From: an uncultured Akkermansia sp.
GTDB taxonomy: Bacteria > Verrucomicrobiota > Verrucomicrobiia > Verrucomicrobiales > Akkermansiaceae
Direction of reading: 5' to 3'
DNA: 33,937 bases
Assembly (NCBI GenBank): GCA_947588645.1
Contig: CANPYO010000017.1
Span: 1 to 33,937, forward strand
Below are positions 15,574 to 23,646 of this stretch, piece after piece (position 1 is the stretch's first letter; each line of letters opens with the position of its first letter). The notes beneath the pieces were generated by a model. The model was given only the letters and a program-made list of their open reading frames with translations. It searched no databases and was not told the DNA's origin. A program made the position numbers and the translations under genes.

Positions 15574-15602
15574 TTGCAAGGAAGCTTCCAGCGTGGTAAA
15601 AC
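15574..15602 (+). promoter_or_regulatory. Promoter of the HIT-GH31-kinase operon, near-leaderless
   Basis: TTGCAA, 17 bp, TAAAAC, then 9 nt to the ATG at 15612. An AGGAG at 15603-15607 lies before the ATG but would be mostly outside the predicted transcript. Confidence 0.5.
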
Positions 15603-15611
15603 AGGAGCGCA

Positions 15612-15956
15612 ATGGAAAAAACTCTTTTTCAGAAGATCGCCGACAGAGAGATACCGGCGCAGATCGTCTATGAGGATGAGCTGTGCGTGGCCTTTCGCGA
15701 CATATCGCCGGCAGCGCCGGTGCATGTGTTGCTGGTACCGCGCAAACCCATACCGAGCATAGCAGAGGCTAAGGCGGAGGACGCGGAAATGTTGGCGCAC
15801 CTGATGCTCAAAGTGCGCGAGATAGCGCAAGCGGAAGGTATTGCGGAGAAAGGATTCCGCACGGTGCTCAACACGGGTTCAGATGGCGGGCAAACCGTGC
15901 CTCATTTGCACATTCACATACTCGGTGGACGCAGTATGCAGTGGCCTCCCGGCTAG
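15612..15956 (+). CDS. HIT family (HINT-like) nucleotide hydrolase
   Basis: 114 aa. The histidine triad HLHIH is at residues 98-102 (HLHIHILGG), with the family segments LFQKIADREIPAQIVYEDE, CVAFRDISPAAPVHVLLVPRKPI and LNTGSDGGQTVPHLH. HINT-type proteins hydrolyse adenosine phosphoramidates and related nucleotides. The gene is the first of three; the GH31 ATG at 15992 lies 35 nt after this stop. Confidence 0.93.
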   Translation: MEKTLFQKIADREIPAQIVYEDELCVAFRDISPAAPVHVLLVPRKPIPSIAEAKAEDAEMLAHLMLKVREIAQAEGIAEKGFRTVLNTGSDGGQTVPHLHIHILGGRSMQWPPG

Positions 15957-15991
15957 GCGGTCTCATTTTTGCGGGAATTGGAAAGCAGGGA

Positions 15992-18340
15992 ATGAAGTTG
16001 TCATACGAATGGATCGATGAGAGGACGCTGGAGCTGGAGCTGCCGGCGGCGCGTTTACGGCTCTCCTTTCCGGAGCCGGGAATGGTGCGGTGTCGCTATG
16101 TGACAGGCGTGGTATTCGAGAACATACCGAGTTACGGGGTGAGTTCCGAGTATCGTCCAAGCAGGGTGGACATTGAGGAGAGCGAGCAAGAAGACGCTTT
16201 TGCTCTGCGTACGGAGCGTCTGTTACTGAAGATTCGCAAGAGTGACGGCGGGTTGGAATTTTATGAAAATGGGGAAGGCAGGCTGCTCTGTGCGGATGCG
16301 GAGGGGATGGGGCACCGAACCCAAGGGCGAACCGGCGATGAGCTGGTATGGGTGCTCAAGCAAATGCCGGAGGAGGCACATTTCTTCGGTCTGGGGGACA
16401 AACCATGTTCTTTGAACATGCGAGGAATGCGCTTCGAGATGTGGGGAGCGGACCACTATAAGTTTACCCCGGAGAGCGATCCTCTGTACAAGAACATCCC
16501 CTTTTTTATGTGCTTGAACCGGGGCACGCAATATGGCATCTTTTTTGACAACACCATGCGCTCCTACTTTGATTTTGGCAAGGAGCGCAAAGACCGCCTG
16601 CTCTTCGGCGCAGATGGCGGAGTGATGGATTACTATTTCATCTGCGGGAAAGACGCCTTGGAGACCGTGCAGATGTATACAAAACTCACCGGACTGGCGC
16701 CACTACCACCGCTCTGGGCACTAGGCTACCACCAGAGCAAGTGGAGTTACTACCCGGAGGCAAATGTGACCGAGGTGGCGCGCGAGCTGCGTTCGCGGCG
16801 CATACCCTGCGATGTCATCCACTTGGACATCCACCACATGAAACGCTACCAAAGCCTCACATGGGATCGCGAGCGTTTTCCGGATCCTCCCGGCATGATC
16901 CGTCGCCTCGGCGAGGAGGGCTTTAAGGTGGTCACCATTGTGGATCCCGGCATCAAAATTAACCCGGACAACTATGTGTGGCGCAGCGGGTTCGAAAAGA
17001 ACGTCTTTTGCCGACGTCACGATGGTGCGCTACTAGAGGCAGAGGTGTGGCCGGGACTGTGCACTTTTCCGGATTTTACCAGCCCGACTACACGGATCTG
17101 GTGGGCCGACCTTTTTCATCGGGAGGTGGGAGAATACGGCGTACGAGGGATCTGGACAGATATGAACGAACCGGTGATTTTTCCGGATAAAACATTCCCG
17201 GACGACACGCGTCATGCGTACGACGGGTTTGCGTGTTCGCACTTGAAAGCACACAACATCTACGGCCAGTGCATGGCGCAGGCCACGCGACTTGGCATGG
17301 AGAAAAGTGCACCGGAGAGGCGTCCGTTCGTGCTCACGCGCTCGGGCTTTGCGGGCTTGCAGAGATGGGCCGCCACGTGGACGGGAGACAACTACTCAGA
17401 CTGGGAGAATCTGAAAATGGCCAACCTCATGATTCAACGTCTCTCTACCAGCGGAGTCTCATTCTGCGGAGCTGATACCGGGGGCTTCCTGGGACGTCCC
17501 ACACCGGAACTTTTCCGCCGGTGGATGCAAATGGCCGCCTTCCACGTCTTTTTCCGCAATCATAATAACGGAGAGTTCGGGGGACAGGAGCCATGGTGCT
17601 TCGACAAAAAGACGGAAGACATCGTGAGACGTGCCATTGAGGAGAGATACAAACTGCTGCCCTACCTCTACACCTGTTTCTACCGCTATTCAACGGCAGG
17701 AACGCCCATTATCCGCTCGCTTGCACTCATGTTCCCGGAGAATCCGGACACCTACTGGCGCAGCAGCGAATTTTTCCTGGGAGATGCGCTGTACGTGGTT
17801 CCCGTACACCACCCCGGACAGACGGGGCGCAGCTTATACTTGCCGCCGGGCAAATGGTTTTCACTGTGGGATGACAGTCCGGCTCCGGCTGTGAATGCCG
17901 AGGCTAAAGTGCCCACGCCGGATGAGCACATACCCGTATTTGCGTGCGGAGGCAAAGTAATACCGCGCTGGCCTGTGCAGCAGTACGTGGGCGAATTATC
18001 CACTCCTCCCTGCAGTTTGGATTTGTGGTTTGCACCCGGCACAGAGGAACAGAGCATGCTCTACGAGGATGAGGGGGATGGATTGGCTTACCGCTATGGA
18101 GCCTATCTCCTGCACACCTTCACTTGCCGCACCGAGGAGAACCAACTCTTGCTCACTCATCGCCGCACGGGACAATATCGTCCACAACGCCTCTGCTTTC
18201 ATCTGCGTCTGCACGCCTTGCCGACGGGAGCAAGTCCGACACTGACGGTAGATGGTCAAAGCAGGCCGCTGGAGTGGACGGATCGTGTAGCGCAAGCGGA
18301 GCTCCCCGTCGATTTTCGTGAAGTTTTGCTCAGCTTATGA
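15992..18340 (+). CDS. Glycoside hydrolase family 31 (alpha-glucosidase-like)
   Basis: 782 aa from the ATG at 15992, preceded by a CAGGGA; the track's start at 15941 overlaps HIT and lacks a ribosome site. GH31 hallmarks: HFFGLGDKPCSLN, PPLWALGYHQSKWSYY near 239-254, IPCDVIHLDIHHM, GIWTDMNEP with nucleophile Asp near 390, RSGFAGLQRWAATWTGDN with acid/base Asp near 466, and GADTGGFLG followed by FRNHNN. No signal peptide is seen, so it is probably cytoplasmic. GH31 covers alpha-glucosidases and alpha-xylosidases; the motif set fits alpha-glucosidase. Its stop overlaps the kinase start (ATGA). Confidence 0.93.
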   Translation: MKLSYEWIDERTLELELPAARLRLSFPEPGMVRCRYVTGVVFENIPSYGVSSEYRPSRVDIEESEQEDAFALRTERLLLKIRKSDGGLEFYENGEGRLLCADAEGMGHRTQGRTGDELVWVLKQMPEEAHFFGLGDKPCSLNMRGMRFEMWGADHYKFTPESDPLYKNIPFFMCLNRGTQYGIFFDNTMRSYFDFGKERKDRLLFGADGGVMDYYFICGKDALETVQMYTKLTGLAPLPPLWALGYHQSKWSYYPEANVTEVARELRSRRIPCDVIHLDIHHMKRYQSLTWDRERFPDPPGMIRRLGEEGFKVVTIVDPGIKINPDNYVWRSGFEKNVFCRRHDGALLEAEVWPGLCTFPDFTSPTTRIWWADLFHREVGEYGVRGIWTDMNEPVIFPDKTFPDDTRHAYDGFACSHLKAHNIYGQCMAQATRLGMEKSAPERRPFVLTRSGFAGLQRWAATWTGDNYSDWENLKMANLMIQRLSTSGVSFCGADTGGFLGRPTPELFRRWMQMAAFHVFFRNHNNGEFGGQEPWCFDKKTEDIVRRAIEERYKLLPYLYTCFYRYSTAGTPIIRSLALMFPENPDTYWRSSEFFLGDALYVVPVHHPGQTGRSLYLPPGKWFSLWDDSPAPAVNAEAKVPTPDEHIPVFACGGKVIPRWPVQQYVGELSTPPCSLDLWFAPGTEEQSMLYEDEGDGLAYRYGAYLLHTFTCRTEENQLLLTHRRTGQYRPQRLCFHLRLHALPTGASPTLTVDGQSRPLEWTDRVAQAELPVDFREVLLSL

Positions 18341-19482
18341 AACGCGATACTATCGAAAAAATTGCCACGCGACTCGACAATTTCGGAGCAGCCGACGTAC
18401 GACGGCTTTTCACACGACTTGCCACAGAGAAAGGGTTGTTGCAAGAAGTGTTTGACGCCCTGCGCGACGGACTCATCCTTTTCTCCTCAGATGGTAAAGC
18501 GCGTTTTGCAAACAAGGCCGCATGCAGCATTTACAACCACCCAATGCGCGAGCTGCTGCGCGAGCCCTTTGAGCGTTTGGTGAGCGGCACATGCAGCTGG
18601 CAAGAGTTGCAGGCGAGCAAGGCGGCTATTGTGCGCGATGTGCATGTCAATTACCCGACCAGCAAGCACTACAACTTTTTCATTTCACCACTTGCCGGAG
18701 AGCGAGAGTATCTGCTGCTTGTGCGGGATGATACCGAAGCGCAGGAGCGTCGGGAAGAGAATGCTGAGGCTGAACAATTCAACTTGCTCACCTTTTTGAG
18801 TTCTGCTGTGGCGCATGAGATCGGCAACCCCCTCAACTCGCTTGGACTCACCCTGCAGCTCATGAAGAGAAAGTTGGATAAACTTGAGAAGCTGGATACC
18901 AAGAACAGACGCGCTCTCAGCGAATTGTTGGATGACTCGCTCCAGGAAACGCAGCGTCTGGACACCCTGCTGCACCAGTTTTTGGAATCCGTGCGACCCT
19001 CCACACCCGTGCGCAGTAAAGTGCAGATCAACGACACGATTGCTCATGTGCTGCGTGTGCTGGCGCCGGAAATAGCGGAGCGCGGTGTGTCTGTACAGAG
19101 CGAGTTGCCGGATGACATGCCGGCAATCAGCGCAGATGCCGACCAACTTTTCCGTGCGCTCTACAACCTCATCCGCAACGCGCTCCAATCCCTGTCCGGC
19201 ACTAGCGGAGGCATCTCGATCTGCACCTCATACAACGATTCTGATGTCGGCGTGATTATCGGCGATAACGGATCGGGCATCTCGCACGAGGTGATGGGAA
19301 GCATGTACGAACCTTTCCGCACCACCAGGAAAAAAGGGCACGGACTCGGATTGCTCATTGTACGCCACATCATCCGCGAACACGGCGGCACGCTCAGTAT
19401 CACCTCTCGAGAGGGGTTGGGCACAACGGTCACTATCACCCTGCCCCGAGCCGACCGCATTGTGCGCTTGCTGCCCTCCTAG
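18337..19482 (+). CDS. Orphan PAS-domain sensor histidine kinase
   Basis: 381 aa. Residues ~32-135 look like a PAS sensor (FDALRDGLILFSSDGKARFANKAAC). A HisKA dimerisation domain follows, with the phosphoacceptor His160 in VAHEIGNPLNSLGLTLQLM, then HATPase_c with the N box YNLIRNALQSL, G1 IGDNGSGIS, F-G2 YEPFRTTRKKGHGLGLLI and a final GTTVTITLPR. The build is NtrB/AtoS-like. There is no transmembrane segment, so sensing is cytoplasmic. No response regulator is encoded in the window. Its start overlaps the GH31 stop by 4 nt, so it is co-translated with a carbohydrate enzyme. Confidence 0.92.
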   Translation: MKRDTIEKIATRLDNFGAADVRRLFTRLATEKGLLQEVFDALRDGLILFSSDGKARFANKAACSIYNHPMRELLREPFERLVSGTCSWQELQASKAAIVRDVHVNYPTSKHYNFFISPLAGEREYLLLVRDDTEAQERREENAEAEQFNLLTFLSSAVAHEIGNPLNSLGLTLQLMKRKLDKLEKLDTKNRRALSELLDDSLQETQRLDTLLHQFLESVRPSTPVRSKVQINDTIAHVLRVLAPEIAERGVSVQSELPDDMPAISADADQLFRALYNLIRNALQSLSGTSGGISICTSYNDSDVGVIIGDNGSGISHEVMGSMYEPFRTTRKKGHGLGLLIVRHIIREHGGTLSITSREGLGTTVTITLPRADRIVRLLPS

Positions 19483-19603
19483 CAAGAACAGCCCTATTCA
19501 TTTACGATGTACGATTTACGATTTGGAAAGTGAGCGCACGTTGCGCGGGAGAGCGGAGCAGGAGCGACGCGGGATTTTGAAAGCCGTGCGCGAGCATTGA
19601 CAA
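19483..19603. repeat. Intergenic heptamer run and gagcgc module
   Basis: atttacgatgtacgatttac is followed by gatttggaaagtgagcgcac, matching 15431-15450. After that comes non-repeated GC-rich DNA up to the truncated element C. Confidence 0.6.
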
Positions 19604-19684
19604 GGCAAACGCGTATGAGAGATGCTAATCAGAAGACCAAAAATCATGACAACCAGCGGTCATCATGGTGTTGGCTCTGTGGTA
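19604..19684 (+). mobile_element. Truncated MITE-like element C (left part only)
   Basis: Starts GGCAAACGCGTATGAGAGAT and has lost part of its interior. It retains aaaatcatgacaaccagcgg and tcatcatggtgttggctct, then stops matching about 10 nt before the 3' end of the next gene. Confidence 0.65.
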
Positions 19685-19694
19685 AAGGTGAGCA

Positions 19695-21620
19695 TCACCT
19701 GTTGTCGATGCTCATTCTAATGAGCAGCATACCATCTTGCACTGTGACTTGACCGCGGACTCTCCCGGCTAATTTACCAGTTTCCGGGGCGTGATTGCTC
19801 TCACCGTTTATGCAGAGCAACTCATCAATCTTCAAAGAGAACACAGCGCCGCAAAAGGCCTCACCGGCATTCGAATCCGTGTTCAAAGCATCGGCGGCAG
19901 CGCGATCCGTGGCCAAGACCATCTTTCCGTCGCCAACCACCAATTGCGGTATGTAAGATCCGCCGGCAACGGGAAACGCGAGCGTGTAACGCACGGCGCC
20001 ATTCGGCTCGGGCTGCGAGAGAACAGGCAAGTTATCGCACAACTCCGGCGCTACGGATAGAGCCCCGGCAACAGCCTTGAGCTGGTCAACGAAGTCGCGC
20101 CATCCTCCCACTATAGCGGGGCGATCAGTGACGGAAAGGCGCAGGGCGCCGTAGAAGGTCTGGGGATTCCTGCGACCGAGCATGAGCGCCACGGGAGAGG
20201 AGAGGCCATCGCTGATCCGCGAAAGAGCGTTGCAAATGCCACGAATTTGGGGGCGAAACTGCTGCATGAACATCATTCCCATGCTCGCTCTGTCCTTGAG
20301 CTCCTCATCCAGCGTCAGAATCACTCCGGAAACGATGTCGAGAACAGCATCCGGGACACCGCTGCAATCCACATCACTCGAACGGCATAAGCGCGTACTC
20401 TCCACATAAAGGGCGCAAGAATCAGCAAGATTCGTGTACCGGAGTTCTCCCGGCTCGAAGGATGCGCCACAGGCATCCGAAGAGAACCTGGCCTGCGTTT
20501 CTTCCCCATCCCGCCATATTTGGAGCGTCGTGGGTCTTTGGGGCTTTACAGCTTTCGCCTTTTCTATTACGTTGAGCAACGTTTTTACCCCATTGGCTGC
20601 CGCCTGAAAAGCTTGGGCGTCTCCGGTCTGAGTCGTTGCCAGATCAGCAAAGAGCTTTTGCGTCGGCTCGAGCATACTTGACAAATTGCTCGGTTCTTGC
20701 AGACAAGCCTGCAGCTCGGCCGACATCCACGCGGCCAACTCGATATTTTCCCCGTGGGCATCCATATCGTTGAGCTCGGGCGCGGCCAACAAGGATTGTG
20801 TGCTATCTGCCGGCCACGGCGCCTCAGGTTTATCCGCCACCAGAACAATGCGCAGCGCCCCGGGTTGTTGCTGAGCAAGCACGTATAGCTTGTGCTTTGC
20901 AAGCTCAGAAAGCAGTTCGCCGCGCTCTTCTGCCGAGAGCTGCAACGTGTCGACAAAACGTCCCATGATGGCATCCCATGAAAATTCCAGCACCTGATTC
21001 TGTGCAAATGAGCCCTCAACGGACGCTTGCGCGGCCAGACGCTTCTCAATCTGCCCGACAAACTGCCGAAAAGAGTCCTCCTTGCCACTTGCTGCCGTAA
21101 ATACGATGTATATCGGCGCCACGCTCAATTTGCAAAGCCGCTCCTTGAGCTCATCGAGCTGAGACCTGTATGAAGCTTGCAAACTCACCTGCGCCGCATT
21201 CTGAACGTCGCCGCCCCGTCCATTCGCATAATACTGCTCCATGCGAGAAATCACCGCCAGCTGCTGCACAGCGCGCTGTGCGGACAAAAGTTCCCGGCAC
21301 GCCTGTTCACCCCCCTTCCCCAAGCTCACAGCAACACTACCCACACTCTGCGCGGCATTCCTGTCCGGCATTTCTACCTGCAACTCCTTGGCCAACGCCG
21401 CCGCTACCATGGACGCGTTATCACCGCTGGCTGCCACCACACCGGCTGTCTCCCTCGGAATGTACCGCAGTGCAGGAACGCTCTTCTCTCGCTTCTCAAC
21501 GGAGGCGCTCGTCGACTGTTGTTCTCCCTCAAACAAGCTTGTGAACGAAAAGGCTGCCTGCGCAGGCTCCATCATGAGCGTCCCGGCCACAACTGCAAGC
21601 ATCACAATGTATCTCTTCAT
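19695..21620 (-). CDS. Exported protein of unknown function, 641 aa
   Basis: Not recognised. The N-terminus MKRYIVMLAVVAGTLMMEPAQA is a convincing Sec signal peptide with cleavage after AQA near residue 22, so the mature protein is periplasmic or exported. It is Ala/Leu/Gln-rich with many predicted helices (for example SQLDELKERLCKL, LQLSAEERGELLSEL) and strands such as APIYIVFTAAS and HKLYVLAQQQPGALRIVLVADKPEAP. The late segment NGAVRYTLAFPVAGGSYIPQLVVGDGKMVLATDRAAADAL resembles the repeating 'read-out' strands of large periplasmic DUF3352-like proteins, but this is only a resemblance. It has several cysteines. It forms its own transcription unit with a near-leaderless promoter. Confidence 0.8.
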   Translation of the reverse strand: MKRYIVMLAVVAGTLMMEPAQAAFSFTSLFEGEQQSTSASVEKREKSVPALRYIPRETAGVVAASGDNASMVAAALAKELQVEMPDRNAAQSVGSVAVSLGKGGEQACRELLSAQRAVQQLAVISRMEQYYANGRGGDVQNAAQVSLQASYRSQLDELKERLCKLSVAPIYIVFTAASGKEDSFRQFVGQIEKRLAAQASVEGSFAQNQVLEFSWDAIMGRFVDTLQLSAEERGELLSELAKHKLYVLAQQQPGALRIVLVADKPEAPWPADSTQSLLAAPELNDMDAHGENIELAAWMSAELQACLQEPSNLSSMLEPTQKLFADLATTQTGDAQAFQAAANGVKTLLNVIEKAKAVKPQRPTTLQIWRDGEETQARFSSDACGASFEPGELRYTNLADSCALYVESTRLCRSSDVDCSGVPDAVLDIVSGVILTLDEELKDRASMGMMFMQQFRPQIRGICNALSRISDGLSSPVALMLGRRNPQTFYGALRLSVTDRPAIVGGWRDFVDQLKAVAGALSVAPELCDNLPVLSQPEPNGAVRYTLAFPVAGGSYIPQLVVGDGKMVLATDRAAADALNTDSNAGEAFCGAVFSLKIDELLCINGESNHAPETGKLAGRVRGQVTVQDGMLLIRMSIDNR

Positions 21621-21629
21621 GATGTCTGT

Positions 21630-21658
21630 ATTTTAGCCATTTTCTGTACCCATGTAAA
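21630..21658 (-). promoter_or_regulatory. Promoter of the 641-aa exported protein, near-leaderless
   Basis: On the minus strand: TTTACA, 17 bp, TAAAAT, then 9 nt to the ATG at 21620. A module B hairpin starts 22 bp upstream of the -35 box. Confidence 0.6.
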
Positions 21659-21679
21659 GAATGAAACAAGTTACCACAG

Positions 21680-21908
21680 GGCAAACGCATTAGAAAATGC
21701 GTTTGCCTATGTACGATTTACGATTTACGATTTATTAATAATGTGCGCATTGCGCAGATTTTTTCGGATCATTAATGTATGCTGTGATTCCTTTAGAGCC
21801 ATCATCATGATGACCGCTGGTTATCACGGTTTTTGATACGTATAAACGGTGATATCAGTCAATAAGAGCAATTTCTCTGTTGATTGACTTCTCTCAAATG
21901 CGTTTGCC
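21680..21908 (-). mobile_element. MITE-like element C, copy 3 (complete, inverted)
   Basis: 229 bp. On the minus strand it runs from GGCAAACGCATTTGAGAGAA through tcaataagagc-type stem, gataaccagcggtcatcatg, ctctaaaggaatcacagcat, gcgcaatgcgcacattatta and three tandem heptamers, to the perfect module B hairpin (21680-21707). Outer termini are GGCAAACGCATTT and AAATGCGTTTGCC, so the unit has ~13-bp inverted ends. It encodes nothing. No clear target duplication flush with the ends is seen, although agttacca occurs near both flanks. Confidence 0.82.
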
Positions 21909-21932
21909 CTACCAGTTACCATATACAATGCA

Positions 21933-22010
21933 CGACACGCGTGTCCCAATAAAATCTTCTCCGGGCTCATTCAACCCATTTCTTCGCGTGTGGGATGCGA
22001 GACACACCAC
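21933..22010 (-). repeat. Module D repeat, copy 3 (inverted, long form)
   Basis: On the minus strand: gtggtgtgtctcgcatccca, cacgcgaagaaatgggttga, gagcccggagaagattttat, ending tgggacacgcgtgtcg. The long form with the gtctcgcat segment is shared with copies at 24991 and 27162. Confidence 0.85.
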
Positions 22011-22036
22011 TTTCTTTCGCGCAACACTCGCTAGCT

Positions 22037-22174
22037 TTGCAGTCGTACACCGTACTTCGTACATAGGCGCCGCCAGGCGCCACCGCCATCGTCTTCGAAA
22101 ATTCTGCTTTGCTTTTATTTCGCAGAAACGCGCGAAGCGTGCTAGCATTCAAATCGTACATCGTACATCGTACA
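22037..22174 (+). repeat. Module G and a four-unit heptamer run
   Basis: gtcgtacaccgtacttcgta is followed by module G (aggcgccaccgccatcgtct, tcgaaaattctgctttgctt), shared with 30843-30925, then gctagcattcaaatcgtac and four tandem heptamers of the type ATCGTAC ending in ATCGTAA. Confidence 0.75.
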
Positions 22175-22253
22175 TCGTAAATAACCAACAACTTATGCCT
22201 CATAATGTGCCGTTAACTGCCTATTGGAGGTGCTTTTTCTTGGGACGGATGTG
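22175..22253 (+). repeat. Module F repeat, copy 2
   Basis: Inverse of 10129-10207 with about four differences in 78 bp; ends tttttcttgggacggatgtg. It lies about 60 bp upstream of the purN promoter, as the other copy lies just upstream of the def promoter. Confidence 0.88.
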
Positions 22254-22313
22254 GATGCACGATGCACGATTTGGATTTTAGCGCGCCGAAGGTGCGGAAA
22301 ATTCTTACACAGA

Positions 22314-22342
22314 TTGACAAACGGAGGGGATTGCGATAGAGT
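22314..22342 (+). promoter_or_regulatory. Promoter of purN, near-leaderless
   Basis: TTGACA, 17 bp, TAGAGT, then 9 nt to the ATG at 22352. Confidence 0.65.
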
Positions 22343-22351
22343 TTGTGGCGT

Positions 22352-22930
22352 ATGAAAACGCGTCTCGCTGTGCTTGGCTCGGGTTCCGGGTCTAATTGTC
22401 AATCGATTTTCAATGCGATAGATGATGGGCGACTGGATGCCGAGGTCGTCATTGTGCTTTCCGATAATCCGGAAGCATTCATTCTGAAACGCGCGGCACA
22501 GCGTGGCGTGCTTACCGGCATTCTCAACTGCCACGGCTTTAAAAACAAGTTCCCGGAAGAAGAACAAGCAGCCCTCGCCCAGCAACTCCGGGAAATGCAG
22601 GTGGATTTGATCTGCCTGGCGGGTTTCATGCGTTTGGTGAAGCAACCCTTGCTGGATGTGTTTCCCCGTCGCATTTTGAACATTCACCCCGCTCTGTTGC
22701 CGAATTTTCCGGGAGTGGAGGCCTGGAAACAGGCGTTGGAGGCCGGCGCTTCCCAAACCGGCTGCACAGTACACTATGTGGATGCCGGCATGGACACAGG
22801 GGAAATTATCATGCAGGCTTACGTGCCCGTATTGTCCGACGACACGCCGGAGTCACTCCACGCGCGCATTCAGGTGCAGGAGCACATTCTCTACCCTGCC
22901 GCCATTCAATCTGCCCTCTCGCGACTCTGA
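22352..22930 (+). CDS. purN: Phosphoribosylglycinamide formyltransferase
   Basis: 192 aa from the ATG at 22352. The upstream TTG used by the track (22343) would begin inside the predicted promoter-start interval and adds only MWR. Motifs: RLAVLGSGSGSNCQSI (phosphoribosyl-substrate loop), VDLICLAGFMRLV, and the catalytic set Asn/His in RILNIHPALLPNFPG plus Asp in HYVDAGMDTGEIIMQ. It transfers a formyl group from 10-formyl-THF to GAR in purine synthesis. The 3' end overlaps dedA on the other strand by 25 nt. Confidence 0.97.
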   Translation: MKTRLAVLGSGSGSNCQSIFNAIDDGRLDAEVVIVLSDNPEAFILKRAAQRGVLTGILNCHGFKNKFPEEEQAALAQQLREMQVDLICLAGFMRLVKQPLLDVFPRRILNIHPALLPNFPGVEAWKQALEAGASQTGCTVHYVDAGMDTGEIIMQAYVPVLSDDTPESLHARIQVQEHILYPAAIQSALSRL

Positions 22931-23568
22931 GAGTCGCCATTTTTCTCGCGTATCATCCAGCGCATGAGCGCGTAGAGCGCCGCCAGCAAGAGAGCACCAC
23001 CCACAATGAGCCCCGTTTCGTCCTTCACGGCACGAATCAGGTTCTCAGGAGATCCCAGGATATCCGGGTGATCTCGACCGATTTTATCCCCGAACCACGC
23101 GAGTACAGCGCACCAAATGGCGGAGCCGAAAATGGTGGCCAGGGAGAAGGTGAGAAATCCCACGCGCGCCAATCCGGCGGGGATGGATATCAGGTGACGC
23201 ACCACGGGCAGGAAGCGTGAAAAAAAGATGCCCGGAGCCGAGTAGCGCTTCATGAAAAGCTCTGCCTTAGCCACCTTGTGCTGAGGCATGAAAAACCATT
23301 TACCAAAGCGCAGGATGAACGGGCGACCCACCCACAGCGCCATGGCGTACATGATGCATGAACCGATGTAGGAGCCCACTGTACCCGCCGCCACCACGCC
23401 CCAAAAACTCATTGTTCCGTCCGGATGCGCAGCCAAAATCGCTGCCGGCGGCACGACCACCTCACTGGGCACGGGCAAGATGGAGCTTTCCATCGCCATG
23501 AGCAACACCACGCCCGCATAACCGAGATCTGCGACCCATTGCATCCAGATGACCAACCATTCGTGCAT
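22906..23568 (-). CDS. DedA family membrane protein
   Basis: 220 aa with several hydrophobic segments. The family pattern is visible: YAGVVLLMAMESSILPVPSEVVVPPAA near residues 17-43, GSYIGSCIMYAMALWVGRPF, FMKRYSAPGIFFSRFLPVVRHLISIPAGLARV (the conserved E/F..R...P..R...S.PAG core) and a C-terminal hydrophobic helix. DedA proteins include flippases for undecaprenyl phosphate and phospholipids and are needed for envelope homeostasis. It is divergently transcribed from lpxB, also an envelope gene, and convergent with purN. Confidence 0.93.
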   Translation of the reverse strand: MHEWLVIWMQWVADLGYAGVVLLMAMESSILPVPSEVVVPPAAILAAHPDGTMSFWGVVAAGTVGSYIGSCIMYAMALWVGRPFILRFGKWFFMPQHKVAKAELFMKRYSAPGIFFSRFLPVVRHLISIPAGLARVGFLTFSLATIFGSAIWCAVLAWFGDKIGRDHPDILGSPENLIRAVKDETGLIVGGALLLAALYALMRWMIREKNGDSQSRERAD

Positions 23569-23574
23569 GCGCTT

Positions 23575-23603
23575 ATTATGCCTGCCATAAGCCGGTTTGG
23601 AAA
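23575..23603 (-). promoter_or_regulatory. Promoter of dedA, leaderless geometry
   Basis: On the minus strand: TTTCCA, 17 bp, CATAAT, then exactly 6 nt to the ATG at 23568. It is back-to-back with the lpxB promoter; their -35 boxes are 8 bp apart. Confidence 0.55.
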
Positions 23604-23611
23604 GACTTTTC

Positions 23612-23640
23612 TTGCGACCTCACATGGTTCATGTTAAAAT
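23612..23640 (+). promoter_or_regulatory. Promoter of lpxB, leaderless geometry
   Basis: TTGCGA, 17 bp, TAAAAT, then exactly 6 nt (gcgcgc) to the ATG at 23647. Confidence 0.65.
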
Positions 23641-23646
23641 GCGCGC

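Noticed and set aside
21680-21908. Target-site duplication (agttacca) around element C copy 3
   Set aside because: The 8-mers lie at unequal distances from the element ends, so they do not form a flush duplication.
22151-22182. Possible CRISPR array from regularly repeated ATCGTAC units
   Set aside because: The unit is only 7 bp, tandem without spacers, and scattered; no cas genes are present.
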